In this document: positions 8,401 to 17,481 of the stretch, one piece after another | Layout of the letters: every line of letters begins with the position of its first letter | Position numbering within the stretch: the stretch's first letter is position 1 | Assembly (NCBI RefSeq): GCF_903915725.1 | Contig: NZ_CAIWTY010000077.1 | Coordinates: 1-64,000, forward strand | Source: an uncultured Rhodopila sp. | Lineage (GTDB): Bacteria > Pseudomonadota > Alphaproteobacteria > Acetobacterales > Acetobacteraceae | Length of the DNA: 64,000 bases | Direction: 5' to 3' | Made by a program: the position numbers and the translations under genes | The notes under the pieces: generated by a model | Told to the model about the DNA's origin: nothing | What the model saw: the letters and a program-made list of their open reading frames with translations, nothing else | Databases searched by the model: none

Positions 8401-9960
8401 CTAGATCAGCACGCGGCGCATGTCGGACAGCAGCGCGGCGAAGTGGCTGTTGAAGCGGGCCGCCGCCGCGCCGTCGATGACCCGGTGGTCCCAGGACAGC
8501 GACAGCGGCAGGATGAACCGCCACGCCGAGGTCTTCCCGTCCGCCGACACCTGCCGCCACGCCGATCGGCAGACCCCCAGAATCGCCACCTCGGGCGCAT
8601 TGATGATCGGCGTGAAATACGTCCCGCCAATCCCGCCCAGGCTGGAGATCGTGAACGTCCCGCCCTGCATCTGGTCCGGCTTCAGCTTGCCGTCGCGCGC
8701 CAGCTTCGCCAGTTCACCCATTTCCTTGGCGATGGCGATAACGCCCTTCGTATCGGCGTCACGAATGACCGGCACCACCAGCCCCGCCGGCGTGTCGGCG
8801 GCAAAACCGATATGGTAGTAATTCTTCAGCACCAGGTTGTCGCCATCCAGCGAGGCGTTGAACTCGGGGAATTTCTTCAGCGTCGCACAGGCCGCCTTGA
8901 TCATGAACGCCAGCATCGAAACGCGCGCGCCGCTTTTCTCGTTCTCCTTGTTCAGTTGCACCCGGAACGTTTCCAGCTCGGTGATGTCGGCATCGTCGTG
9001 GTTGGTGACATGCGGGATCATCACCCAGTTGCGGTGCAGGTTCGCCGCCGAGATCTTCTTGATCCGCGACAGCGGCTTGACCTCTATCGGCCCGAATTTG
9101 GCGAAATCCACCTTCGGCCAGGGCAGCAAATCCACCCCCACGCCACCACCGGCGGGCGCCGCGGCGGCAGCAGGCGGAGGCGGCGCCTTAGCGAACGCCG
9201 CCACGTCCTCCTTGAGGATACGCCCCTTGGTGCCGCTGCCTTTGACCCGCCCGAGATCGACCCCAAGCTCCCGCGCCAAAGCCCGCGCCCCCGGACCGGC
9301 ATAGGCCAGCCGGAACGCCGCCTCATCAATGCCGCCAACGGCAGCCGGCGCGGCCGCGGCGGGCGTCACCGGCGGCGGCGCGTTCGGCGGCGCGGCCGTT
9401 GTCGCCAGCCCAACCGGCGCCCCCGTCGTCAACAGCAGGATAACCGACCCCTCCGAGACCTTGTCGCCAACCTTGATCCGAATGTCCTGCACCACTCCGC
9501 CGAGCGGCGCAGGCACGTCCATTGTCGCCTTGTCGGATTCCAGCATGATCAGCGGGTCTTCCGGCTTCACCGTATCGCCCGGCTTCACCAGGATCTCGAT
9601 CACCGGCACGCCCTTGAAGTCGCCGATATCCGGCACCCGCACCTCCGCCACCCCGGCCGGCGCGCTGGCCGGGGCGGGTGGGGCGGAGACATTGGTCTTC
9701 GGCGGCGTCGGCGCCGGGGCAGCCGAGGCAGCATCAAGCAGCAGGATGACGCTGCCCTCGCTGACCTTGTCGCCGACAGCAACGCTGACCGACGCCACGG
9801 TGCCGGCCGCGGGCGATGGCACGTCGAGCGTCGCCTTGTCGGATTCCAAGGTCAGCAGCACGTCTTCCGGCTTCACCGCATCACCCGGCTTGACCATGAT
9901 TTCGACGATCGGCACGTCCGAGAAATCACCGATGTCGGGGATTTTTACTTCGATTGTCAT
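8401..9960 (-). CDS. aceF: Pyruvate dehydrogenase E2, dihydrolipoamide acetyltransferase
   Basis: The 519-residue E2 core transfers acetyl groups from lipoyl arms to CoA. Two lipoyl domains (K42 and K144 in ESDKAT motifs) are joined by Ala/Pro linkers to a peripheral-subunit binding domain at about residues 225-265 (ARALARELGVDL, GRILKEDV). The catalytic domain ends with the SWDHRVIDG motif that holds the active His and Asp. The ATG at 9960 is chosen because MTIEVKIPDIGDF begins the first lipoyl domain; an upstream in-frame start would add residues derived from a palindromic repeat. aceE lies upstream and lpdA downstream on the same strand. Confidence 0.95.
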   Translation of the reverse strand: MTIEVKIPDIGDFSDVPIVEIMVKPGDAVKPEDVLLTLESDKATLDVPSPAAGTVASVSVAVGDKVSEGSVILLLDAASAAPAPTPPKTNVSAPPAPASAPAGVAEVRVPDIGDFKGVPVIEILVKPGDTVKPEDPLIMLESDKATMDVPAPLGGVVQDIRIKVGDKVSEGSVILLLTTGAPVGLATTAAPPNAPPPVTPAAAAPAAVGGIDEAAFRLAYAGPGARALARELGVDLGRVKGSGTKGRILKEDVAAFAKAPPPPAAAAAPAGGGVGVDLLPWPKVDFAKFGPIEVKPLSRIKKISAANLHRNWVMIPHVTNHDDADITELETFRVQLNKENEKSGARVSMLAFMIKAACATLKKFPEFNASLDGDNLVLKNYYHIGFAADTPAGLVVPVIRDADTKGVIAIAKEMGELAKLARDGKLKPDQMQGGTFTISSLGGIGGTYFTPIINAPEVAILGVCRSAWRQVSADGKTSAWRFILPLSLSWDHRVIDGAAAARFNSHFAALLSDMRRVLI

Positions 9961-9997
9961 TGGACTACCCCCGGTCTCTGAGTTTGTTGTTCCCTTA

Positions 9998-10089
9998 GTG
10001 TCATGGCCGGACTTGGTCCGGCCATCCACGACTTACGGTGTTTGCTGCGGCAAAGTCGTGGATGGCCGGACCAAGCCCGGCCATGACAC
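9998..10089. repeat. Dispersed palindromic repeat, copy between aceE and aceF
   Basis: Arms of 37 bases (9998-10034 and 10053-10089) are complementary at all but one position, around an 18-base loop. The outer ends read GTGTCATGGCCGG and the inner arm ends TCCACGACTT. Closely related palindromes occur at 37261-37352 and 49408-49485, with diverged ones at 18225 and 57088. In the aceE-aceF mRNA it would fold into a very stable hairpin and may stabilise one segment or reduce read-through. Confidence 0.9.
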
Positions 10090-10208
10090 GGGGACGGCAA
10101 CCGTCCCGCCCGCCTCTTTTCGGTAGCGCCCACGCGGCTCCCGCGAGCCAGGTTTCGCGACATTGCGCAAAACAGAGTTCCATGTATCGATCCCAACGCC
10201 GATCGGCA

Positions 10209-12863
10209 TTATACTGTCCACGGATCAGGACGCTCGGCATCAATCCCGTATTTCTTGATCGCCTCAGCAACGATCGAGCGGTCGACCTTACCCTCATCCG
10301 CCAGCGCCTTCAACGCGGCTACCGTCACATAGTGCCGGTTGACCTCGAAGAACGCCCGCAGCTTCACCCGGTAATCGCTGCGCCCAAACCCATCCGTCCC
10401 AAGCGTCACATACCGCCCGGGCACCCACTCACGAATCTGATCCGCATACACCCGCATGTAGTCGGTCGCGGCAATCGCCGGCCCGGTTCGTTTCTCAAGC
10501 AGAGTCTCCACGTAGCTCTTGCGCGGCGTCTCCCCGGGATGCAGCAAATTCCACCGCTCCACGCTCATCCCGTCACGGCGGAGTTCCGTGAAGCTCGGCA
10601 CGCTCCAGATATCGCTCGCCACGTTCCAGTCGTCCCGCAGCAGATCCGCCGCGGCAATCACCTCGCGCAGGATGGTGCCGGAACCAAGCAGTTGCACCCG
10701 CGGTCCGCCGGCAACACCCGCGTCCGTCAAAAGGTACATCCCCCTGACGATCCCCTCCTCAGCCCCCTCCGGGATGCCGGGATGCTGGTAGTTTTCGTTC
10801 ATCAGGGTGATATAGTAATAAACATCCTCTTGCTCCTGATACATCCGCCGGATGCCGTCGCGGATGATCACCACCACCTCATACGCGAAGGTCGGATCGT
10901 AGGAAACGCAGTTCGGGATCGTAGACGACAGCACATGGCTGTGCCCATCCTCATGCTGCAACCCCTCACCGTTCAGCGTGGTGCGCCCCGCCGTGCCCCC
11001 CAACAGGAATCCGCGGCAGCGCATGTCGCCAGCCGCCCACGCCAAATCACCGACACGCTGCAGGCCGAACATCGAGTAGTAGATGTAGAACGGGATCATC
11101 GGCACGTCGTTGGTGCTGTACGACGTCGCCGCGGCGATCCAGGACGACATCGCCCCAGCCTCGTTGATCCCCTCCTGCAACACCTGCCCCGACTTGTCCT
11201 CCCGGTAATACATCAGTTGATCGGCGTCCTGCGGCCGGTACAACTGTCCGACTGCCGAGTAAATCCCGAGCTGCCGGAACATCCCCTCCATCCCGAATGT
11301 CCGTGACTCGTCCGGAACAATCGGCACGACGAACTTTCCAATGGTCTTGTCGCGCACCAGCGTGCCAAGCATCTGCACGAACGCCATGGTCGTGGAAATC
11401 TCGCGCTCGCCCGAACTGTCCAGCAAGCGTTGGAAATTCGTCAGCGGCGGGGCCTGCAACGCCGACGATTTCCGCCGGCGGTGCGGCAGGTAGCCGCCCA
11501 GCGCCGCGCGGCGTTCGCGCAAGTACTTCATCTCCGCGCTGTCGTCGGCGAAGCGGACGAATTCGATGCCCTCGAACTGCTGGTCGGTGATCGGGATCGA
11601 GAAGCGTTCACGGAACTGCTTCAGCGCATCAGCCGTCATCTTCTTGGCCTGGTGGCTGATCATCTGGCCTTCACCGGACTCGCCCATGCCGTAGCCCTTC
11701 ACCGTCTTGGCGAGGATCACCGTCGGCTGGCCCTTGTGCTTCACCGCCGCGGCATAGGCGGCAAACACCTTCGTTGAATCATGACCGCCGCGGCTGAGCT
11801 TCCAGATCTGCTCGTCGGACAGGTCAGCAACCAGGGCCTTCAGCTCGGGCGAGTTGAAGAAGTGCTCGCGGACATACGCACCGTTCTTGCTCTTGAAGTC
11901 CTGGTACTCGCCATCGACGCATTCCTCCATGCGCTTGAGCAGGATGCCGTCCCTGTCCTTGGCGAACAGCGCATCCCAGCCGCGGCCCCAGACGACCTTG
12001 ATGACGTTCCAGCCGGCGCCGCGGAACACGCCCTCAAGCTCCTGCATGATCTTGCCGTTGCCGCGCACCGGGCCGTCCAGTCGCTGCAAGTTGCAGTTGA
12101 TCACGAAGATAAGATTGTCCAACCCCTCGCGCCCGGCCAGCGAGATCGCGCCCAGTGACTCGGGCTCGTCGCACTCGCCGTCGCCCAGGAAGCCCCAGAC
12201 CTTGCGGTCGCGCGTGTTCGCCAGGCCGCGCCCTTCCAGATACTTCAGGAATTTCGCCTGATAGATCGCCATCAGCGGGCCGAGACCCATCGACACGGTG
12301 GGGAACTGCCAGAAATCCGGCATCAGCCAGGGATGCGGGTAGGATGGAATGCCCTTGCCGTCGCTCTCCTGGCGGAAGTGCAGCAGTTGCTGCTCGGACA
12401 GCCGGCCTTCGACGTAGGCGCGGGCATAGATGCCGGGCGAGACGTGGCCCTGGATGTACAGCAGGTCGCCGCCATGGTCCGCCGTCGCTGCATGCCAGAA
12501 ATGTCCGAAACCGATGTCGTACAGCAATGCCGACGACTGGAAGCTGGCGATGTGGCCGCCAAGTTCCGAGGACTCCTTGTTGGCGCGCAGAATGATGGCG
12601 ACCGCATTCCAGCGGATCAGCGCGCGGATGCGCGATTCGATCTCGCGGTTGGCGGTGGATTTCGCCTCCTGTTCCAGCGGAATGGTGTTCCGGTAGGCCG
12701 TGGTCAGCGCGTGCGGCACGAACAGCCCGTCGCGGCGCGCCTCGGTGACGACGGCATTGATCAGGAAATTGGCCCGCTCCGGCCCGCGGTGCTGCCAAAC
12801 CGCGTTCAGTGCGTCCACCCATTCGGTGGTTTCGGCGAAATCGACATCGTTGGGTGCGGTCAT
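10209..12863 (-). CDS. aceE: Pyruvate dehydrogenase E1, homodimeric type
   Basis: The 884-residue thiamine-diphosphate enzyme decarboxylates pyruvate and acetylates the lipoyl arms of AceF. It is the single-chain (AceE) form, not the alpha/beta PdhAB form common in alphaproteobacteria. The ThDP motif is seen as GFLGDGECDEPES followed after about 30 residues by NCNLQRLDGP, and GHIASFQSSALLYDIGF is typical of AceE. The start at 12863 (MTAPNDVDFAE) has a GGGGAGGAAA site upstream; an upstream in-frame start lacks one. It is the first gene of the aceE-aceF-lpdA set; about 250 bases with a large palindrome separate it from aceF. Confidence 0.96.
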   Translation of the reverse strand: MTAPNDVDFAETTEWVDALNAVWQHRGPERANFLINAVVTEARRDGLFVPHALTTAYRNTIPLEQEAKSTANREIESRIRALIRWNAVAIILRANKESSELGGHIASFQSSALLYDIGFGHFWHAATADHGGDLLYIQGHVSPGIYARAYVEGRLSEQQLLHFRQESDGKGIPSYPHPWLMPDFWQFPTVSMGLGPLMAIYQAKFLKYLEGRGLANTRDRKVWGFLGDGECDEPESLGAISLAGREGLDNLIFVINCNLQRLDGPVRGNGKIMQELEGVFRGAGWNVIKVVWGRGWDALFAKDRDGILLKRMEECVDGEYQDFKSKNGAYVREHFFNSPELKALVADLSDEQIWKLSRGGHDSTKVFAAYAAAVKHKGQPTVILAKTVKGYGMGESGEGQMISHQAKKMTADALKQFRERFSIPITDQQFEGIEFVRFADDSAEMKYLRERRAALGGYLPHRRRKSSALQAPPLTNFQRLLDSSGEREISTTMAFVQMLGTLVRDKTIGKFVVPIVPDESRTFGMEGMFRQLGIYSAVGQLYRPQDADQLMYYREDKSGQVLQEGINEAGAMSSWIAAATSYSTNDVPMIPFYIYYSMFGLQRVGDLAWAAGDMRCRGFLLGGTAGRTTLNGEGLQHEDGHSHVLSSTIPNCVSYDPTFAYEVVVIIRDGIRRMYQEQEDVYYYITLMNENYQHPGIPEGAEEGIVRGMYLLTDAGVAGGPRVQLLGSGTILREVIAAADLLRDDWNVASDIWSVPSFTELRRDGMSVERWNLLHPGETPRKSYVETLLEKRTGPAIAATDYMRVYADQIREWVPGRYVTLGTDGFGRSDYRVKLRAFFEVNRHYVTVAALKALADEGKVDRSIVAEAIKKYGIDAERPDPWTV

Positions 12864-13047
12864 TGTGATGTTTCCTCCCCGGGACATTGCCCGAATCAAA
12901 GCCTGTTCATTGTGTCCCGGGCGGCCTCGGGCCAATGACCCACGCGGACGTAGCAGCCCGGCCCGGACGGCGACAGTGGCCCCGTGGTGACGAACAGATC
13001 AACACCATCTCACGATGGCACGGACGCCCCGGCAATGCAGCCCCGAC

Positions 13048-13079
13048 ATGCCGGCGAAGGTCGGCATCCACGCCTTGCG
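13048..13079. repeat. Half copy of the dispersed palindrome
   Basis: ATGCCGGCGAAGGTCGGCAT followed by the shared CCACGCCTT core matches one half of the dispersed repeat seen at 18225-18307 and 57088-57167. Here it sits directly at the truncated 5' end of the LysR fragment and supplies its apparent start codon. Confidence 0.6.
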
Positions 13080-13548
13080 TCCGGACGACAAGACCGCCGG
13101 CCTCATCACCGAGCGCCTGTTCGCCGATCGGCTGGGGATTATTGTTCGGTCGGGCCATCCGCTGCGGGGCGCGGCGGTGTCATTGCGCGATCCCGTCGGC
13201 GAATGCTGGATTCTGCCGCAGCCCGGCGCGCCCGGCCGCGGGCTGATCGACCTGGCGTTCCGGCAGATGTCGCTGCCGCCGCCGGTGCCCGCGGTGGAGA
13301 CCTGCGACCTCGCGGTGCTGCGCAGCCTGCTGCTGAACGCCGACATGCTGACGGCGATTTCGCCGCGGCAGTTGCGGCATGAGATCGCGGCCGGATATCT
13401 GGCGCAATTGGCGGTCAACCTGCCTGGCACCGAGCGGCCGATTGGCCTGACCTTGCGAGGCAAGGCCATGCTCTCGTCGCCGGCGCTGGCAATCATCCCC
13501 GAAATTCGTCACGTGGCGGGGACGATGACGCTGTTGAATGCGACATAA
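13048..13548 (+). pseudogene. LysR-family regulator fragment, substrate-binding domain only
   Basis: From about 13090 the translation resembles the second half of a LysR-type effector domain (ITERLFADRLGIIVRSGHPL, the DAL-like LRSLLLNADMLTAISPRQ, and a C-terminal TLRGKAMLSSPALAII). The N-terminal helix-turn-helix and first half of the effector domain are absent. The apparent first residues, MPAKVGIHALRP, come from the repeat element, not from a LysR protein. It is therefore a 5'-truncated relic that could at most make a 166-residue domain without DNA binding. Confidence 0.65.
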
Positions 13549-13666
13549 TGTCCCGCGACGGCGGTGCTGGTCCGCGCTTCCCTAGGGAAGGATGATCGGC
13601 ATCACCCCGTACGGCGTGCGCGCCGGCGGTTCAGTTGCAACCCTCTCCCGAATGGAGGTTTTCGCC

Positions 13667-14152
13667 ATGGACGACACACCAAAGACCACCGTGACCCCGC
13701 CACGCATGCTGGATGGCGGTCCGCTGCTGATCGCCGGCCTGCAGGAGCATTTCCGGTTTGAAAACCTCGCCGTACTGCCAACGCTATGGCAGCGTTTCCG
13801 CCCGTATCTCGGGTCGGTTCCCGGCCAGATTGGCAACGTCGCCTACGGCGTCTGCTTCAACACCGATGAGGCCGACGGCTTCGACTATATCGCCGGGGTG
13901 GAGGTCGCGGATGCCGCCGCCGTGCCGAAGGACTTCGCGTCGCTTCGGCTCGCCCCGCAACGCTACGCAGTGTTCACGCACGCCGGGCATATCTCAGCGG
14001 TGCGCGGCACGTTCCTGGCGATCTTCAACGACTGGCTGCCACGGTCAGGTCTGCACAGCGCCGACGCCGCGGTGTTCGAGCGGTATGATGAACGCTTCGA
14101 CAGCCGGACCGGCCTCGGCGGGTTCGAGATCTGGGTTCCGGTCAAGCCTTGA
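13667..14152 (+). CDS. GyrI-like / AraC-type effector-binding domain protein
   Basis: The 161-residue protein appears to be a stand-alone small-molecule-binding domain of the GyrI-like (AraC effector-binding) family. Supporting segments are GNVAYGVCFNTDEADGFDYI, YIAGVEVADAA, RYAVFTHAGHI and the C-terminal FDSRTGLGGFEIWVPVKP, the usual family ending. No HTH is present. The ATG at 13667 is favoured by GGAGG 8 bases upstream; that site itself lies inside an in-frame upstream ATG context. Such domains bind xenobiotics or act as modulators; the ligand here is unknown. It converges on purK with 18 bases between stops. Confidence 0.75.
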   Translation: MDDTPKTTVTPPRMLDGGPLLIAGLQEHFRFENLAVLPTLWQRFRPYLGSVPGQIGNVAYGVCFNTDEADGFDYIAGVEVADAAAVPKDFASLRLAPQRYAVFTHAGHISAVRGTFLAIFNDWLPRSGLHSADAAVFERYDERFDSRTGLGGFEIWVPVKP

Positions 14153-14170
14153 CCATCGCCGCGGGGCGGA

Positions 14171-15301
14171 TCAGCGAAGCGGCCCCAGGGCGGCTTCGAT
14201 GCCGAAATCGCCCGGCAGCGAGCCGCGCGGAAACAACCGCGTGACATGCCCCATCTTGCGCCCGGGCAGGGCCTCCGCCTTCCCGTATAGATGCGGGATC
14301 AGGCTTGGCTCTGCCAGCGCGGCGGGCCAGAGCGCCATGCCCTCCGGGCCGATGAGGTTCTTCATCACCGCGTCCGAATGCCGCCTCGCCGCCGGCAAGG
14401 GCAGCCCGGCAATCGAGCGGATATGCAGTTCGAACTGGCTCGCCGGGCAGGCATCGATCGTCCAGTGGCCGGAGTTGTGCGGCCGCGGCGCGATTTCGTT
14501 CACCAGGACATTGCCGCCGCTGTCGAGGAACATCTCCACCGCCAGCAGGCCGACAAGATCCAGCGCCTCCGCGACGCGACACGCGATCGCCTGCGCGGCC
14601 TCATCCACCGCCGGGGCAATCCGCGCCGGCGCCAGTGTCAGATCGAGGATATGGTTGCGATGGCGGTTTTCGACCGTGTCGAACGACGCCACCGCGCCAT
14701 CCAGGCCGCGCGCCGCGACCACGCTGATCTCGGAGGCAAAATCGACGAAACCCTCCAGCACCAGCGGCTTCGGTTCCAGCCGATCCCACGCGGCATCGAG
14801 GTCTTCCGGCGCACGCAGCATCGCCTGGCCCTTGCCGTCGTAACCCAGCCGGGTGGTCTTCAGCACCGCCGGCAACCCGAGCCGCTGGACCGCCGCCTCC
14901 AGCTCCTGACGGGAGCCGACCGCCGCCCAAGGCGCGGTGGCGACGCCGGCCTGATTGAGAAAAGTCTTTTCCGCGATGCGGTCCTGGCTAATGCGCAGCA
15001 CCGGCGGCGCCGGGCGGACCGGACGCAGCGACGCCAGCAGGTCCAGCCCCTCGGCGCTGATGTTCTCGAATTCGAAGCTGATCACGTCCACCGCCGCGGC
15101 GAACGCCCGCAGCGAGACCGGGTCGCGGTAGTCGCTGATGGTGACGGCATGCGACACCTGCGCCGCCGGGCTGTCCACCTCCCGCGTCAGGATGTGGCAG
15201 CGGTAGCCCAGCCTCGCCGCGGCCATCGCCGACATGCGGCCGAGTTGTCCTCCGCCCACCAGCCCGATCGTCGCGTTGGGCGGCAGCGGCCGGGCGGTCA
15301 T
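14171..15301 (-). CDS. purK: 5-(Carboxyamino)imidazole ribonucleotide synthase
   Basis: The 376-residue ATP-grasp enzyme carboxylates AIR to N5-CAIR in purine synthesis, handing product to PurE. The N-terminus has the Rossmann-like [24 protein letters not shown]-grasp elements follow: [25 protein letters not shown], and the metal-binding [18 protein letters not shown]. Its ATG overlaps the purE stop by 4 bases (15298-15301), indicating one transcript and coupled translation. Length matches the family. Confidence 0.95.
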   Translation of the reverse strand: MTARPLPPNATIGLVGGGQLGRMSAMAAARLGYRCHILTREVDSPAAQVSHAVTISDYRDPVSLRAFAAAVDVISFEFENISAEGLDLLASLRPVRPAPPVLRISQDRIAEKTFLNQAGVATAPWAAVGSRQELEAAVQRLGLPAVLKTTRLGYDGKGQAMLRAPEDLDAAWDRLEPKPLVLEGFVDFASEISVVAARGLDGAVASFDTVENRHRNHILDLTLAPARIAPAVDEAAQAIACRVAEALDLVGLLAVEMFLDSGGNVLVNEIAPRPHNSGHWTIDACPASQFELHIRSIAGLPLPAARRHSDAVMKNLIGPEGMALWPAALAEPSLIPHLYGKAEALPGRKMGHVTRLFPRGSLPGDFGIEAALGPLR

Positions 15302-15795
15302 GACGGGTCTGCGGGCGTGTCCGCCACCGCCTCGGTCTGTTCCGCCCGCAGCGCGTCCAGCCGCCCGGCCAGGTCCGCGTCCTGAGTCGCCAGCATCGCC
15401 GCCGCCAGCAGCGCCGCGTTCACCGCGCCGGCCCGGCCGATGGCCAGGGTGCCGACGGGAATGCCCGCCGGCATCTGCACAATGGACAACAGGCTATCCA
15501 TCCCCTTCAGCGCATGCGTCTCGATCGGCACGCCCAGCACCGGCAGCGGCGTCCAGGCGGCGCACATGCCGGGCAGATGCGCGGCCCCTCCGGCGCCGGC
15601 GATGATCGCCTTCAGGCCGCGATCCCGCGCGGTCAGCGCATACTCGCGCAGTCGATCGGGGGTGCGGTGGGCGGAGACGATGTGGACCTCATGCGGGATA
15701 GCGAGGCGAACCAGGATCTCAGCCGCGTGCGTGAGAGTGGGCCAATCCGACTGGCTGCCCATGATGATACCGACCAGCGGAGCGGAGACGATCAT
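15298..15795 (-). CDS. purE: N5-CAIR mutase
   Basis: The 165-residue protein rearranges N5-CAIR to CAIR in purine synthesis. Class I PurE signatures are present: [13 protein letters not shown] at the N-terminus, the active-site [25 protein letters not shown] and the core VPTGTLAIG-like stretch ([20 protein letters not shown]). It overlaps purK downstream. One base separates its ATG from the stop of the small DUF465 gene upstream, so all three are probably co-transcribed. Confidence 0.95.
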   Translation of the reverse strand: MIVSAPLVGIIMGSQSDWPTLTHAAEILVRLAIPHEVHIVSAHRTPDRLREYALTARDRGLKAIIAGAGGAAHLPGMCAAWTPLPVLGVPIETHALKGMDSLLSIVQMPAGIPVGTLAIGRAGAVNAALLAAAMLATQDADLAGRLDALRAEQTEAVADTPADPS

Positions 15796-15796
15796 C

Positions 15797-16006
15797 TCAG
15801 GCGATGCTGTCCGGGATCAGCCGGCTTTCCAGCCAGGCGATTTCGTCGCGCAGCATCAGCTTGCGCTTTTTCAGGCGCTGCAGGTGCAGTTGGTCCGACG
15901 CGCCCTGGTCCGCCAGCCGCGCGATGACCGTGTCGAGGTCCCGATGCTCGCTGCGCAGCCCGTGCAATTTGCGAAGCAGGGAGTCCCTATCGCTCAGCAT
16001 GTTCAC
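15797..16006 (-). CDS. DUF465 (YdcH-like) small coiled-coil protein
   Basis: The 69-residue protein starts [21 protein letters not shown] and continues with LDTVIARL and [19 protein letters not shown]. This is the two-helix pattern of DUF465/YdcH proteins, in which a basic KKxKLxLKDEI segment closes the domain. It is charged, soluble and likely coiled coil. The stop lies one base before purE. A second DUF465 gene is transcribed divergently 143 bases away. Molecular role unknown. Confidence 0.8.
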   Translation of the reverse strand: MNMLSDRDSLLRKLHGLRSEHRDLDTVIARLADQGASDQLHLQRLKKRKLMLRDEIAWLESRLIPDSIA

Positions 16007-16149
16007 AACCCAAGCTAGAAATGATCAACTGACGCTCGCCCCTCATGTTCGATCTGGCCAAATTGATCGCAACGGCGTTACAGTCCCGCGTCACGGTCGC
16101 CGGGGCGGCCGCTGACAGGCAACTGCTTCTTAACGGAGGTATCAAGTTC

Positions 16150-16323
16150 ATGAGCCTGAATACGCGACTCGACGCTTTAAAGGAACGGCATGCGTCGCTT
16201 GAAACGCGGATTTTCGATGAGGACCATCGACCGTCCCCCGACACACAGGCACTTACCAAGCTGAAGCTCGAGAAGTTGCGTTTGAAGGAGGAAATGGAGA
16301 GGTTGCGAGCCACCGGCACCTGA
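16150..16323 (+). CDS. DUF465 small protein
   Basis: The 57-residue product starts MSLNTRLDALKERHASLE and ends in KLKLEKLRLKEEMERLR, a classic short DUF465 helical hairpin. The start at 16150 is supported by GGAGG 10 bases upstream; an upstream in-frame ATG at 16045 would add 35 residues unlike the family. It is divergent from the first DUF465 gene, so a shared promoter region lies between them. It converges on the TrcR-like gene. Function unknown. Confidence 0.75.
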   Translation: MSLNTRLDALKERHASLETRIFDEDHRPSPDTQALTKLKLEKLRLKEEMERLRATGT

Positions 16324-16355
16324 TCGGACACTGTTCGATCGCCCCGTCACGCCGG

Positions 16356-16934
16356 TCAGGCGGCTTCGTCCGCCTCCGGCGGCGGCGGCAGCGGGACGGT
16401 CCGTCCCTCACGCTCCAGGCGCTCATTCGCCTGCGACACCGCCGCATTCAGGTCGGTTTGGCTGCATAGGCCGAGGATCACCGGATCCCGTGGCTTGATA
16501 TTGGCGCTGTTCCAGTGCGTCCGCTCCCGCACCTTCTGGATCGTATCCTTGGTGGTGCCGAGCAGCTTGCCGACCTGGGCTTCCGAAAGCTGGGGGAAGT
16601 TGCGCAACAGGAAGGCGATGGCGTCGGGGCGGTCATTGCGCTTGGCCACGGGTGTGTAGCGGGACCCGCGCAGGCGCTTCGGCGCCGGCAGCATGGTGGC
16701 GAGCAGCTTCAGCCGGCCGTTCGGGTCACCCTCGCACCGGCGGATATCCGCCAGCGTGACCTGCTGGTTGGCGACCGGGTCGTAGCCGACAATGCCCTGG
16801 GCGACTTCCCCGTCGGCGATCGCCTGCACTTCCAACGGATGCATGCCGCAGAAATCCGCGATCTGCGTGAAGGTCAGAGCGGTCTTCTCAATCAGCCACA
16901 CGGCGGTGGCCTTTGGCATCAGCGGAAGGGTCAT
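16356..16934 (-). CDS. trcR: DUF1013 / TrcR-family transcription and cell-cycle regulator
   Basis: The 192-residue protein matches DUF1013: MPKATAVWLIEKTALTFTQIA, FCGMHPLEVQAIADGEV, GIVGYDPVANQQVT, and a second helix-turn-helix-like segment LSEAQVGKLLGTTKDTIQKV followed by RTHWNSANIKPRDPV. In Caulobacter the DUF1013 protein TrcR associates with RNA polymerase and influences cell-cycle transcription; that role is assumed here by family. The C-terminal tail is Pro/Glu-rich. The family is typical of alphaproteobacteria, and ctrA is in the same window. Confidence 0.85.
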   Translation of the reverse strand: MTLPLMPKATAVWLIEKTALTFTQIADFCGMHPLEVQAIADGEVAQGIVGYDPVANQQVTLADIRRCEGDPNGRLKLLATMLPAPKRLRGSRYTPVAKRNDRPDAIAFLLRNFPQLSEAQVGKLLGTTKDTIQKVRERTHWNSANIKPRDPVILGLCSQTDLNAAVSQANERLEREGRTVPLPPPPEADEAA

Positions 16935-17211
16935 GGCGTTTCATTCTCTCAGGGTCGCCGGCGGGTGCTTTCACCCGACGCTGTTTCCTGCGCGGAATCC
17001 AGCGCAGGTGACGGGTCATAGGCGCGGCAAGGCGGTGGATATGACAAGCCGGCGAAGGTGGGTCAAGCGACATTGGCGGGATTGTGCGGTATTATCCGCG
17101 CTTGGCTGCCGTGTGGCGGCATTGCGCCGCGTGGCAATGCCGGAAAGCGGTGATTGGCTCCCTTCCGGCGCCGCGCCGCGCTATTGTCCCGTCGCACGAA
17201 GGAGAATGCGC

Positions 17212-17403
17212 ATGGCACTGGAAGAAGACGCGCCACCCCTGAAACGGCGACGGCTTGACCCGCTGCTGCTGGACAGCCTGGGGATCGAGGAACTGCACGC
17301 CTACATTGGGGAGTTAAAGGCGGAGATCGCCCGGGTCGAGTTTGATATAACGCGCAAGAGCAGCCACCGCAGCGCCGCTGACGCGTTTTTTAAACGCCCC
17401 TGA
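17212..17403 (+). CDS. DUF1192-family small protein
   Basis: The 63-residue protein reads MALEEDAPPLKRRRLDPLLL, then SLGIEELHAYIGELKAEIAR, then a helix ending KSSHRSAADAFFKRP. This is the DUF1192 layout (basic patch, L..LSIEEL...I..L..EI, and a terminal S...A..FF). AAGGAG lies about 7 bases ahead of the chosen ATG; an ATG at 17206 is an alternative. It is common in alphaproteobacteria and has no established function. It is followed by a strong hairpin shared with convergent hsp20. Confidence 0.75.
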   Translation: MALEEDAPPLKRRRLDPLLLDSLGIEELHAYIGELKAEIARVEFDITRKSSHRSAADAFFKRP

Positions 17404-17425
17404 ATTGCCGCCGGGGCAAACGAAA

Positions 17426-17452
17426 GGCGGAGGCCGCGCCGCGGCCTCCGCC
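17426..17452. terminator. Perfect 12-bp hairpin between convergent genes
   Basis: GGCGGAGGCCGC (17426-17437) pairs exactly with GCGGCCTCCGCC (17441-17452) around a 3-base loop. Read on the minus strand the hairpin is followed by TTTCGTTT, so it can act as an intrinsic terminator for hsp20. In the plus direction it can end the DUF1192 transcript with less T support. Confidence 0.7.
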
Positions 17453-17481
17453 CGGTAGTTCCGGGAAAAGTCGAGGCCCGG

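Noticed and set aside
7375-9981. Open frame of 868 codons on the plus strand
   Set aside because: It is antisense to aceF and lpdA, very rich in Arg, His and Asp, and results from third-position GC in the real genes; no family motifs.
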